A stretch of 64,000 nucleotides of DNA from Acidicapsa dinghuensis (GTDB lineage: Bacteria > Acidobacteriota > Terriglobia > Terriglobales > Acidobacteriaceae). The position numbers and the translations under genes were made by a program. Location of the stretch: positions 62,001-126,000 of the forward strand of contig NZ_JAGSYH010000010.1 in NCBI RefSeq assembly GCF_025685685.1. The letters are read 5' to 3'. Positions 46,588 through 55,388 of this stretch are shown in pieces. Under the pieces are notes generated by a model. It made no database searches. It saw only the letters and a program-made list of their open reading frames with translations, and was not told the origin of the DNA. Each line of letters opens with the position of its first letter. Within the stretch, counting starts at the first letter, position 1.

Positions 46588-48375
46588 TCAGGGATGCGGC
46601 CGCAAAGCGGCAAGAAATTCGTCCGGACCAAGGGTGTTCAGGACGTCGCCCGGTGTGAGCCATGCACGGCGAAGCTGGCGGATGCCATAACGGATTTTGT
46701 CGAAATGCCGGGTGTCGTGTGAGTCGGTGTTGACGCTGATCTTGCAGCCCAGTTCTTTGGCCAGCCGCAGGTCACGATCACTCAGATCTAGCCGTTCCGG
46801 GGCGGCGTTGTGCTCGACTGCAACACCCAATTCGGCTGCGCGGCGCAGGATGGAGGGTAGATCGAGGGCGAAGGGCTCGCGGCGCAGCAGAAGACGACCG
46901 GTAGGATGGCCGAGGATTCGCACATAGGGATTTTCGATTGCGCGGAGGATGCGCTCGGTCATCTGCTCGCGAGGCTGGTTGAAGAGTGTGTGGATGCTGG
47001 CGATGACGACATCCATCTGGGCCAGGACCGAGTCGGGAAGGTCTAGCTCGCCGTCACCAAGAATGTCGACTTCGATACCGGGGAAGACGCGGATCTGGCC
47101 GGTCATTTCTCGATCGATTTCACGAATGTGCTGAATGTGTTCGAGGGCGCGCTCTTCATTGAGGCCGTTGGTCATGGCCAGGTTTTTGGAGTGATCGGTG
47201 ATGGCAATGTACTGGTAGCCGCGGGCAAGAGCAGCGTCGGCCATTTCGCGGATGGAGTTGCGTCCGTCTGTTGCGTAGGTGTGCATGTGCACATCACCGC
47301 GGATGTCGGATTGCTCGATGAGGCGCGGCAGTTTGTGTTGCGCTGCGACGTCGATTTCGCCGAGGTTTTCGCGCAACTCCGGCGGCATCCAGTCGAGGCC
47401 GAGAGCGGCGTAGATCGATTCCTCGGTTTCGGAGGCCACGACGGATTCATCGTCGAGGCGGGCGAGCGCCCATTCGCTCAGGGTGTAGCCCACTTTGAGC
47501 GCGCGCTGGCGCAGTGTGACGTTATGCGCTTTGGAGCCGGTGAAGTATTGGAGCGCGGCTCCGTAGGAGCGCGATGGGAGAAGCCGCACATCGACCTGGA
47601 GGCTGTTGGCGAGGTAGAAGCTGACCTTGTTTTCGCCTTTGGCAATGATGTCTCGGATGCCAGGAAATGCGGCAGTGTATTCGATGGCGGCTGAGGTCTG
47701 GCCCGGTTCGCAGGCGGGGCCGGTGACAAGAAGATCGAGGTCGCCGCAGGTTTCGCGGCCACGGCGCAGCGATCCGGCAGGCGTGACACGCTCGATGCCA
47801 GGGAAAGCAAGCAGGTATTGAATAACGCGCTCGGCGGATTCTTCCGCTTCGTCGATGCGAAAACGGCCTGCGGATTTGCGGAACTCGTCAATGCCGCGGC
47901 GCAGCTTTTCGATCTGCTTCTCGCCCATGCGGGGCAGGCCGGCGAGCCGTCCGGCATCAATGGCGGACGCAAGCTGATCTATCGAGGAAATTGCGGCTTC
48001 GGCTGGTTCTAAAGTCGTGTTTGCTGGAGCCAGGAAAACGCCGGCATCCCAAAGCAGCGCGATGGTTTTGGGGCCCATGCCGGGAAGTTTGAGCAGGTCG
48101 AGGATTCCGGCCGAGTATTTGGCGAGGAGCTCATCGCGCAGAGGGATGGAACCAGTATCGACGGTGGCCTTGATGTTCGCGGCCATGCTCTTGCCGATGC
48201 CGGGTACTTCGAGCAGACGCGCTGGGTCGTTTGCAAGCGATGCGAGGTCTACTGTGCTTTGTTCGGCGGCGTCAGCAGCGCGGCGATAACTGCGGACACG
48301 AAAGGAATCCGCGCCGCTGATTTCAAGAAGATCGGCAGTTTCCGATAGCAGACGCGTGAGGGTGAGATTGTCCAT
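46588..48375 (-). CDS. polX: DNA polymerase/3'-5' exonuclease PolX
   Basis: 595 residues. The N-terminal family X polymerase part has helix-hairpin-helix segments (LLEVPGIGKSMAANIKA and LLKLPGMGPKTIALLW) and the nucleotidyl-transfer motif GSLRRGRETCGDLDLLVTG. The C-terminal PHP domain has DVHMHTYATDG, ITDHSKNLAM, PGIEVDILGDGELDLP, ASIHTLF, ILGHPTGRLL and VNTDSHDTRHFD metal ligands. PolX fills small gaps in base excision repair and removes 3' ends. A nested hairpin lies about 90 nt upstream. Confidence 0.96.
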   Translation of the reverse strand: MDNLTLTRLLSETADLLEISGADSFRVRSYRRAADAAEQSTVDLASLANDPARLLEVPGIGKSMAANIKATVDTGSIPLRDELLAKYSAGILDLLKLPGMGPKTIALLWDAGVFLAPANTTLEPAEAAISSIDQLASAIDAGRLAGLPRMGEKQIEKLRRGIDEFRKSAGRFRIDEAEESAERVIQYLLAFPGIERVTPAGSLRRGRETCGDLDLLVTGPACEPGQTSAAIEYTAAFPGIRDIIAKGENKVSFYLANSLQVDVRLLPSRSYGAALQYFTGSKAHNVTLRQRALKVGYTLSEWALARLDDESVVASETEESIYAALGLDWMPPELRENLGEIDVAAQHKLPRLIEQSDIRGDVHMHTYATDGRNSIREMADAALARGYQYIAITDHSKNLAMTNGLNEERALEHIQHIREIDREMTGQIRVFPGIEVDILGDGELDLPDSVLAQMDVVIASIHTLFNQPREQMTERILRAIENPYVRILGHPTGRLLLRREPFALDLPSILRRAAELGVAVEHNAAPERLDLSDRDLRLAKELGCKISVNTDSHDTRHFDKIRYGIRQLRRAWLTPGDVLNTLGPDEFLAALRPHP

Positions 48376-48692
48376 GCGAAGAGTACTCTCCGTGGACAGT
48401 ATCCTCTACGCGCGTGACAGCAGCCACATCCGTGGTTGTGAAAGCTGTTGATACCGCCATCACAGAGCGGTGGTATGTTGCCTGTTCATAGCTGAACACA
48501 CCACCGCGTCTGTTTGAGATAGGAGAGAGATTAGAATCCCAAACCTTGGCAGGTCCTGGGCGCGCGATCAACAAGTGCATGATTCCGGCGGTCTTGCTCT
48601 GGATCATGCTGGCCGTATAAAAGGAAGGGCCCTAAGAATCTAATGAAGATTTCGCAGTTTCAGCACTCGAGCGCCCCGGTATGGCTGAGTGT
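48376..48692. other. Intergenic region between polX and the cold-shock gene
   Basis: 317 bp without a gene. It carries the nested hairpin at 48467-48507 and presumably the polX promoter. Nothing else is recognised. Confidence 0.4.
48467..48507. other. Nested inverted repeat upstream of polX
   Basis: GCGGTGGT (48467-48474) pairs with ACCACCGC (48500-48507), and inside it TGTTCA (48483-48488) pairs with TGAACA (48493-48498) around TAGC. Two perfect nested stems in 41 bp are unlikely by chance. It may be a leader structure of polX, a repressor site (GTTC-N6-GAAC dyad) or the 3' end of the csp transcript; no T-tract supports a terminator. Confidence 0.5.
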
Positions 48693-48926
48693 TTACGCTG
48701 CCGCTGAAGGGCTTGCGTCCTTGTGGCGGACCACTGTGTCCGCCTGAGGACCCTTTTGCCCGTTCACGATATCGAACTCTACCTCGTCGCCCTCTTTCAA
48801 GGACTTGTATCCGTCTACCTGAATGGCTGAGTAATGTACGAAAACGTCTGGTCCGTCCTCACGCCCGATGAAGCCGAATCCCTTTGCATTGTTGAACCAC
48901 TTGACTGTGCCTTTGTATTGAGCCAC
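48693..48926 (-). CDS. Cold-shock domain protein (CspA family)
   Basis: 77 residues of a single cold-shock domain. RNP1 is KGFGFIGR and RNP2 is DVFVHYSAI; the start [19 protein letters not shown] is typical. It binds single-stranded nucleic acid as an RNA chaperone. The C-terminal tail ([13 protein letters not shown]) is slightly longer than usual. A large inverted repeat lies 40-154 nt upstream of the start and may form the temperature-sensitive leader known for csp mRNAs. Confidence 0.96.
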   Translation of the reverse strand: MAQYKGTVKWFNNAKGFGFIGREDGPDVFVHYSAIQVDGYKSLKEGDEVEFDIVNGQKGPQADTVVRHKDASPSAAA

Positions 48927-48965
48927 AGGTTCTCACCCTTCCTTTTTCGATACTGGCGACGGTTA

Positions 48966-49080
48966 AAGCAGAATCCGCATAGGCCTGTCCGGTCCGAAAT
49001 CGGTGAAGCTGGATTTTTCCTTGATTGGAAAATCCGGTCTGGCATCTTCACCGGTGGATACGGTTGTGCGGATTCTGCTT
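48966..49080 (-). promoter_or_regulatory. 115-bp extended inverted repeat in the csp leader
   Basis: The ends are perfectly complementary over 14 bp: AAGCAGAATCCGCA (48966-48979) and TGCGGATTCTGCTT (49067-49080). Inside, CGGTGAAG (49001-49008) pairs with CTTCACCG (49046-49053), and GGATTTTTCC (49011-49020) pairs with GGAAAATCC (49027-49035) with one bulge. It would fold into one long hairpin in the csp leader. Cold-shock thermosensor or a small MITE-like element are both possible. Confidence 0.75.
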
Positions 49081-49215
49081 CAGGGAAGCCGCTACAGGTA
49101 CTGACGCACGAGGTTCGCGAAAAGTTGAACGCAACTGCGGTCAGAAATTTCGCAAAACTTCGCCGTTTCTTCGAAAAAAGAAGAGCTTTTTTAATTTTGT
49201 TGCGATTGCAGCGCC

Positions 49216-49944
49216 TTATTTCTTTCGCTTGACTCCGAGTTTGCGGGCATAGAGAAGGATGGTGGTGAGGGTCTTTCCATCCTTGATTCCACCCTTATCA
49301 ATCAGTGCAAGCAGTTCCGATAGACGGACCAGACGAAAGTCGATCTGCTCGTCTTCTTCCGGATGCGCATCTCCGGGAATGAGCCCTTCGGCGAGGAAAA
49401 CCTTCATGGATTCGGCGAGGAAGCCGGGGCTGGCGAAGTAGTCGATGAGATGCGACCATTTCTTTGCGCCGTAGCCGGTTTCTTCGGCCAGTTCGCGTTT
49501 TGCGCCATCGATAGGCTCTTCGCCGGCGTCGAGCTTTCCGGCTGGCAGCTCCCAGAGGAATTGTCCGGCAGCATAGCGGAACTGGCGCTCGACGACGATC
49601 CAGGGATCTTTTTTGCGTTTGCCTAGATCTACGGCAAGGATGACGACCGAGCCGTTATGGCGGATGACGTCGCGCTTGGACTCAACACCGCTTGGCTCAA
49701 TGATGCGGTCGCGCATGACACGGAAGAGCGGACCTTCGAAGGCGACCTGCGATTCGAGGAGCTGTGCTTCTTCCTTGCCGGTGGGGGTGAGCTTCCTGCT
49801 TACCGGCTTCTTGCTGGGCTTCTGTTTGCCAGAGGGCTTGGCAGCTTTCTTCGCTTTTTCAGTTGTGACGCTTTTTGTACCGGTTGTAGATGCCACGGAG
49901 GGGTGCGTTTTTTCGCTTCCGGTCTTCTTGCGTTGCGCCGTCAT
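49216..49944 (-). CDS. Nudix hydrolase, ADP-ribose pyrophosphatase-like
   Basis: From the ATG at 49944 the product has 242 residues. The first 60 are Lys/Ser/Thr/Pro-rich and disordered. The Nudix domain follows with the box GKLDAGEEPIDGAKRELAEETGY and the flanking FLWELPAG typical of ADP-sugar pyrophosphatases. The sequence SPGFLAESMKVFLAEGL matches the same subfamily. Likely substrate is ADP-ribose or a related nucleoside diphosphate sugar. A longer start at 49983 is possible. The basic N-terminal tail is unusual and might bind nucleic acid. Confidence 0.92.
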   Translation of the reverse strand: MTAQRKKTGSEKTHPSVASTTGTKSVTTEKAKKAAKPSGKQKPSKKPVSRKLTPTGKEEAQLLESQVAFEGPLFRVMRDRIIEPSGVESKRDVIRHNGSVVILAVDLGKRKKDPWIVVERQFRYAAGQFLWELPAGKLDAGEEPIDGAKRELAEETGYGAKKWSHLIDYFASPGFLAESMKVFLAEGLIPGDAHPEEDEQIDFRLVRLSELLALIDKGGIKDGKTLTTILLYARKLGVKRKK

Positions 49945-50185
49945 GCTGGCTGCTCCTGAACTGAGTGATTGGCAAATCGCCAAAGATTACGGTATCACCA
50001 TCGACGGATCGATGAGAGATAGAAGCGGCGAGTTTCGAAGTGCGCTTTTTCGCATCCTTTGCGGACAATTTGCATCCGAGTAAATGCTGTGCGGGATGTG
50101 CCTGTCCGCTTCTCCAGCTCGTGCAGGTACACTCGAAGTTGCGCGTCCTGTATTCAGTCGCCATAGGAAGGGAAGAAGGCCAGTC

Positions 50186-51796
50186 TTGAACGCTGAATGT
50201 TTCCCTGTCACTGTCGTGCCGGGCCACTCGCGGCTTTATCTGGATTATTGTGCGGGAGAAGGAAGCACACGCCGCTGGTATCCCGCAGGCGCACGCGATC
50301 GTAGCTGGTATCACTCGGCCAGACGGCAGGATGCGGAAGCGCGGAATACGCTTGCAGACATTCTGGAGAAACAGAATTCAGCACCCGAGTTGAAAGCGTC
50401 GCTGGAAAAGCTTCGTCAAGGCGCTGGCGCGGTTGTGACCGGGCAGCAGGTAGGGTTGTTTGGCGGCCCACTGTTCACTCCATTCAAGGCTGCAACAGCG
50501 ATTGCATTGGCGGACGCTGCTTCGCAAGTAGGACAAGTACATGTCCCTGTCTTCTGGCTGGCGAGCGAAGATCACGATTTCGCGGAAGTGAACCACGTAA
50601 CGTTCCCGGCGCGGCGAGAGTTAAAGACGCTGACCTATGCGAGCGCTCCCGAAACCGCGGTTCGCGTCGGCGGTGTAGTGCTGGACGAGTCCGTTGCGCC
50701 ACTGCTCGATGCGGCGTGGGAGCTGCTCGGCTATTCGGATGCCATGGAGTGGTTGTCGGCTGCGTACCGGCCGGGAAACACGCTGGCTGGAGCGTTTGCG
50801 GAGTTTTACAGCAAGGTGTTTGCGAGTCGTGGATTGCTGGTGCTCGATGCAGCTGGCCGCGAGGTGCATGCGCTCGGTGCGCCGGTGCTGCGCGCGGCGA
50901 TTGAGCGCGCTGATGAGTTGCATGCCGCATTGGAAGAGCGCAACAGGGAACTGGTTGCCGCCGGGTATCATGCGCAGGTTGCAGTGGCCGAGCGCGGAAG
51001 CCTGCTGTTCCTGATCGATGCGGAGACAGGAGCGCGGAATGCACTGCGGCGGAGTGCTTCTTCGGCGACTGAGCCGGGTGGATTGTGGCAGGCTGGACGC
51101 GAGAAGTATTCGACCGAAGAGCTGTTGGGCATACTGACGAGTGAGCCGGAACGGATCTCGCCGTCTGCCCTGCTGCGACCTCTGTTTCAGGATCAGATAT
51201 TGCCGACATCAGCGTATATCGGCGGTCCGGCGGAGATTGCGTATTTCGCACAGTCTCAAGTCCTGTATGAACGCATTCTTGGCCGGGTGACGCCAGTTTT
51301 GCCGCGGCTTTCGGCCACGCTGGTGGAACCAGCCATCGATCAACTGCTGGCGCAGCATGAGCTGACGATAGAGACGGTGTTCGGGAGCACGGAGCAAGAG
51401 CTTGCACAGCGGCTTGCAGCGCGGGCCATGCCGGTAGAGGGTAAGAAGCTGCTATCGGTAGCCGGCAACGCGCTGGATGCTGAACTGACGAAGCTTACGG
51501 AATATATGGCTGCGATGGATGAAGGGCTGGGTAGCTCGGCGGAGACCTCGGCCCGCAAGATGCGTTACCAGATGAACCGCTTGCGGCGCATGGCGGCGAA
51601 TTTCGAGCTGCAGAAAGAAGAGTCGCTGGCGCGGCATGCGCAGGCGATAACGCAAGCTCTCTATCCGCATCGCGGGCTGCAAGAGCGGCTGATTGGCGCG
51701 GCATATTTTCTTGCCCGCTATGGCGAGCCTTTGATCGATAAGGTGATCGAGGAAGCAGCGGGTGGTTGCCCAGGGCATAAGCTCATTCATCTATAA
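50186..51796 (+). CDS. bshC: Bacillithiol biosynthesis cysteine-adding enzyme BshC
   Basis: 536 residues from a TTG at 50186, chosen because GAAGG precedes it and the family-conserved sequence begins LNAECFPVTVVPGHSRLYLDY; the frame is open further upstream. Motifs typical of BshC are GAGAVVTGQQVGLFGGPLFTPFKAATAI, PVFWLASEDHDFAEVNHV and RPLFQDQILPTSAYIGGPAEIAYF. The C-terminal coiled coil (MRYQMNRLRRMAANFELQKEESLARHAQ) ends the protein. BshC adds cysteine to GlcN-malate, the last step to bacillithiol. bshA and bshB are not in this window. Confidence 0.94.
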   Translation: MNAECFPVTVVPGHSRLYLDYCAGEGSTRRWYPAGARDRSWYHSARRQDAEARNTLADILEKQNSAPELKASLEKLRQGAGAVVTGQQVGLFGGPLFTPFKAATAIALADAASQVGQVHVPVFWLASEDHDFAEVNHVTFPARRELKTLTYASAPETAVRVGGVVLDESVAPLLDAAWELLGYSDAMEWLSAAYRPGNTLAGAFAEFYSKVFASRGLLVLDAAGREVHALGAPVLRAAIERADELHAALEERNRELVAAGYHAQVAVAERGSLLFLIDAETGARNALRRSASSATEPGGLWQAGREKYSTEELLGILTSEPERISPSALLRPLFQDQILPTSAYIGGPAEIAYFAQSQVLYERILGRVTPVLPRLSATLVEPAIDQLLAQHELTIETVFGSTEQELAQRLAARAMPVEGKKLLSVAGNALDAELTKLTEYMAAMDEGLGSSAETSARKMRYQMNRLRRMAANFELQKEESLARHAQAITQALYPHRGLQERLIGAAYFLARYGEPLIDKVIEEAAGGCPGHKLIHL

Positions 51797-51856
51797 TTCG
51801 CCTCGGACAATGCACAGGTTTTATGTCCACCAACTCCTCTCCGTCCGGGGTGTTTC

Positions 51857-52861
51857 GTGGGTCTGTTTTTCTTTCGTGAAGCCTTACGCTCTTTTTTCGT
51901 TTCAACAGGATTAATCATCGTTCTGTCGCTTGCTCGTCCGGGCATTGCACAGAGCGTGGTGTCTTCAAGCGGATGCACCGAGACAACGGCGTCCGATGCT
52001 TATCTGGGTATCTCGACGATTCGCTTGTGGCCAGGCGATGCGCCGCAGGCCAAAGGCGATGGGTGTGAGGATATCCCAACGCTGAGTCTGTTAAAGCCTC
52101 AACCTGGACGCGATACGGGCAGTGCCGTGATCGTGATTCCGGGCGGCGCCTACATGGGTCTGGCTTCGATTCTGGAAGGGCGCGAGGTGGCGGACTGGTT
52201 TACTGCGCACGGGTTTACCGCGTTCGTGCTGCGTTACCGGCTGGGAAAGAAATATATGCTGCCGGTGCCCCTGATCGATGCGCGGCGCGCGGTGCAATAT
52301 GTGCGCGCGAATGCAAAGGAGTATCACATTGCCGCAGACCGGATCGCGGTGATTGGATTTTCCGCAGGCGGACATTTAGCTGCACTTACCGGAACGCAGC
52401 CGGTGCCGGGTGACCAGAGTGCCGCAGATCCAATCGAGCGTGTGTCGAGCAGGCCTGATCTGCTGATTCTTGGATATCCGTGGATTGGCGCTATCTCGAC
52501 GAATACGGCGCACCTGACGTATTGCGAACTGACGGGATTACTGCCAGCTCATCGGGATGAATGTGAACGGCTGCGCAAGGCGTATTCGCCGGACTTGTTT
52601 GTGACGAAGGACACGCCGCCGACGTTTATCTATCACACAACAGACGATGGGACAGTGCCGGTGGAGCAGGCGCTCAGTTTTTATGAGGCAATGATCAATG
52701 CAGGCGCTTCGGTGGAGATGCACATCTTCGCACATGGAAGCCATGGCAGTGGGTTGGGCAGCGGCAGCGCTGCGCTGGATACATGGCCGATGTTGTTGGA
52801 GAACTGGCTGCGCGACCGCGGAGCGTTGACGGTGGATGAAACCGCTACGGGACATAAATAG
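51857..52861 (+). CDS. Secreted alpha/beta hydrolase (esterase/lipase)
   Basis: 334 residues with an N-terminal signal-like segment (VSTGLIIVLSLARPGIAQS) and the BD-FAE-like alpha/beta hydrolase fold. The oxyanion segment is VIPGGAYMGLA, the nucleophile Ser is in AVIGFSAGGHLAAL, and the Asp and His positions may be DDGTVPVEQAL and HGSHGSGLG. It starts with GTG. It is similar to xylan or pectin acetyl-esterases; the natural ester is unknown. It lies 60 nt after bshC on the same strand. Confidence 0.88.
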   Translation: MGLFFFREALRSFFVSTGLIIVLSLARPGIAQSVVSSSGCTETTASDAYLGISTIRLWPGDAPQAKGDGCEDIPTLSLLKPQPGRDTGSAVIVIPGGAYMGLASILEGREVADWFTAHGFTAFVLRYRLGKKYMLPVPLIDARRAVQYVRANAKEYHIAADRIAVIGFSAGGHLAALTGTQPVPGDQSAADPIERVSSRPDLLILGYPWIGAISTNTAHLTYCELTGLLPAHRDECERLRKAYSPDLFVTKDTPPTFIYHTTDDGTVPVEQALSFYEAMINAGASVEMHIFAHGSHGSGLGSGSAALDTWPMLLENWLRDRGALTVDETATGHK

Positions 52862-52935
52862 CTCCTGCCAGTCACGCGCGTAACGTAGGCTTTCTGCGGG
52901 AATCAGGTTATTCTCTGGTGCGCGGGGGAAACGCT

Positions 52936-53802
52936 ATGCGAGCTTTGCTTTTGCGGTGTGCGGTCTGGACTTTCATTGCCGGAATGAGTTGTGTGTTGCC
53001 AGCATCCGAGATGCTGGCCCAGCAGCCGGATGCGGTTGTGACGACCGATCAGGTGCGCGAGATTACGCCAAATGATTTTCTGCGCATCACGTTTGTGCCG
53101 GCAGGCGTCGCGGTAACGACACTGAATAAACCGGGTGCTCTTCGTGCTTTTGCTACAGCCACGGCTTTCTATGAGCCGCCGGTGGCACTGAAGGATTTCC
53201 CACTGTATTCGGGATTGGTGAACGATGACACAAAGACGCTGGTAGCGATGCGCTGCGAGCCGCTGCATCCAGAGGTGACGGATGCGGTGCTGGCGACGTG
53301 GCCGAATGTTTTCGCGGCGATCCAACGGGATCTGGGCATCGACCCAAAGGCCTGCGATGGGCCAGTGAATGATGACGACACGCGAGCATTCTGCTTTGCA
53401 CGTGGTTTCAATAATGACGCAGGTGATAATGTGCCGATCTCGCTGGCGCATTCGTTGACGTATGCTGCGAAGGCGTTTGAGGGATACAGTCCAGTGGGGA
53501 GCTGGCTGAAGAGTAAGTACGGGATTTTCCCGGCGTTCAGTGGGCTGGGCTTCTCGGTGAAGGACTCGTACTATCTGGACGCGCAACATCCGATGAGCAC
53601 GCAGCAGATCCTGGTGAAGTCGATTTCGCCCGAGTATGTGCTGAAGAATGTCACGCTGAAGGAAGCAGGTTGCCGGTGTATCACGGTTGCACCGTATGAA
53701 GGGCGTGCGAATGATGCGATGGATCCGGAGTTTGTGCGGCGTACGGGTGGAGATGGGGAGTGCAAGGCGGTCTCAAGACTCGAAAACTTGAAACCGCGAT
53801 AG
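52936..53802 (+). CDS. Secreted hypothetical protein (about 288 aa)
   Basis: A signal peptide (LLLRCAVWTFIAGMSCVLPASEMLAQ) precedes a soluble domain with no recognised family. Conserved-looking parts are FLRITFVPAGVAVTTLNKPG and VPISLAHSLTYAAKAFEGYSPVGSWLKSKYG. Cysteines near the C-terminus (GCRCITV and GECKAV) could form disulfides. The ATG at 52936 is preferred over the upstream frame start because GGGGGAA precedes it. Confidence 0.75.
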   Translation: MRALLLRCAVWTFIAGMSCVLPASEMLAQQPDAVVTTDQVREITPNDFLRITFVPAGVAVTTLNKPGALRAFATATAFYEPPVALKDFPLYSGLVNDDTKTLVAMRCEPLHPEVTDAVLATWPNVFAAIQRDLGIDPKACDGPVNDDDTRAFCFARGFNNDAGDNVPISLAHSLTYAAKAFEGYSPVGSWLKSKYGIFPAFSGLGFSVKDSYYLDAQHPMSTQQILVKSISPEYVLKNVTLKEAGCRCITVAPYEGRANDAMDPEFVRRTGGDGECKAVSRLENLKPR

Positions 53803-53911
53803 ATGAGTTGTGGAAGCTAGCCAGCTAGGCCGACCCAGATTCTCTGAACGCCTGACCGATGCTGCGGGAAAACATATGGAATTTTCGGAGGGCTGCAACG
53901 CGAGGTGGGTC

Positions 53912-55156
53912 CTATTGGGGCAGGTAGTTAAACATCCGATTTGTCACGGTGTCAGCGTTCGGCAATTGCTTGTAACTGACCACCTCGAGTTCAGGCATAG
54001 ACTCATGAGCCTTCCGATAATAATAGTTAGAAGTGTCGACCCTCGGACCTATGATTAGTCGTCCGCCTCTAACGATCACGGATGGATCCCGGTAAAATTC
54101 ACCTCCGTTGAAAAAGAAATTACATCCTTCGTACACGCCTCCGATAAGCATCATGTCATCAAGTCTGAAAGCGGAATGATCACAATGAAAATCAACAAAT
54201 ACAGTATGAGGTTCTGTGTAGATCGCCAATGAAAGAGGGGAGCCGGAAGCACCGGAGCCGACAAGTATCCCGTTTGTGAATGGGGGAGGAAATCGAATGA
54301 GATCATCCGGAAGAGTTACGGTAACCTTATTGTCGTGCAAGCTTGCAAGCTGAGCGGGACCTCCGACTACTGGAGTTCTCCCGGCTACAACGAACTCGAG
54401 AGAGCGTGCCAAAGTTTCAAGCCCCTCTATCGTCATGTCGGCGGTCTTGCCTGTTCGTAGCGCCTGTTCGTAAGCCTGCAGTCCCTTCTCTTCTTTGAAG
54501 GCTTCCGGGTGTTTGAGCCTTTCCTTTGCAGCTTCATCCACTCCAGAGGTATACGTAATCAGACGTCGGCCGACGCGTTCATATTCTATTTTGGTCACTT
54601 TGCCGTGGAACTGGAACTTCGCTCCGGACACGGGTTCGGGAATGACCGAAACTTCAATCTTAGCCACGGTCGGCGTCCCATCGAGATCGAATCCTGCAAA
54701 CAGCATAACGAGAGTATCGTTTCTGGGTGGGCGTGAATGTTGAGCGTATTGCCATTCCGACTCCAAGCCAGCAAGACGCTCGGCCAACTCCCATGTTAGC
54801 GCCGATACCTTCTGACGAAAGCTGAGGTGTTTGGGCGGATTTGCTAAACCCTCGCTGAACGCGACGATGACGCCAGCCGCGGATTCCCCAAGCTTTCGGT
54901 ATGGGCCAGGATCCGCTCCAAATCCCGCGATCGAGCAGACTGTCTGCGCATCAAGCTGGAACAGCTTCTGCGATTTGTCATTGACTATTTCGCCATTTGG
55001 ACCACTAGCACGGCTATCAGTAACGATAGTTATGCCATTACTATTTGCTAGCAAGACATTTACGGTCCCGGTTGTCGGCACCTTGGGCAGCCTTTCCAAG
55101 GCCATCAACGATCCTGACGCGAAACACAGTACAACTGCCAGATAGGACGTTTTCAC
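53912..55156 (-). CDS. Secreted proteasome-beta-like Ntn hydrolase candidate
   Basis: 414 residues. A signal peptide (LAVVLCFASGSLMA) is followed by a short propeptide and Gly30-Thr31. If Thr31 becomes Thr1, Asp47 is at position 17, and Lys64 (QKLFQLD) is one residue from the position of the proteasomal Lys33, in the pattern seen in T. acidophilum beta (KKLFQID). A glycine-containing AGFGAD segment follows, as in proteasomal subunits. The C-terminal half (from about 240) is a second unrecognised domain. This suggests an autoprocessed, exported Ntn hydrolase; a structural or profile search is needed to confirm it. Confidence 0.6.
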   Translation of the reverse strand: MKTSYLAVVLCFASGSLMALERLPKVPTTGTVNVLLANSNGITIVTDSRASGPNGEIVNDKSQKLFQLDAQTVCSIAGFGADPGPYRKLGESAAGVIVAFSEGLANPPKHLSFRQKVSALTWELAERLAGLESEWQYAQHSRPPRNDTLVMLFAGFDLDGTPTVAKIEVSVIPEPVSGAKFQFHGKVTKIEYERVGRRLITYTSGVDEAAKERLKHPEAFKEEKGLQAYEQALRTGKTADMTIEGLETLARSLEFVVAGRTPVVGGPAQLASLHDNKVTVTLPDDLIRFPPPFTNGILVGSGASGSPLSLAIYTEPHTVFVDFHCDHSAFRLDDMMLIGGVYEGCNFFFNGGEFYRDPSVIVRGGRLIIGPRVDTSNYYYRKAHESMPELEVVSYKQLPNADTVTNRMFNYLPQ

Positions 55157-55388
55157 TCCGCCTCCCAGTTACTGCCACTAATCGAATTTAGATATCGAAG
55201 CGACTCTTATACGGTTATCAAATGGTGATACAAGCTCAATAACGCTATGAACGAGGGCCAAGTAGCTGTAATTTGAAGTATACGGGTCGCGATACCTTCG
55301 TTCAATCTGGGTTCCCAAGATGTTAGGCGGATAGATCGAATAGCGTGGTGGCAGATCCGAGCGAGTCTATGCAGAACGACTGCACGCA

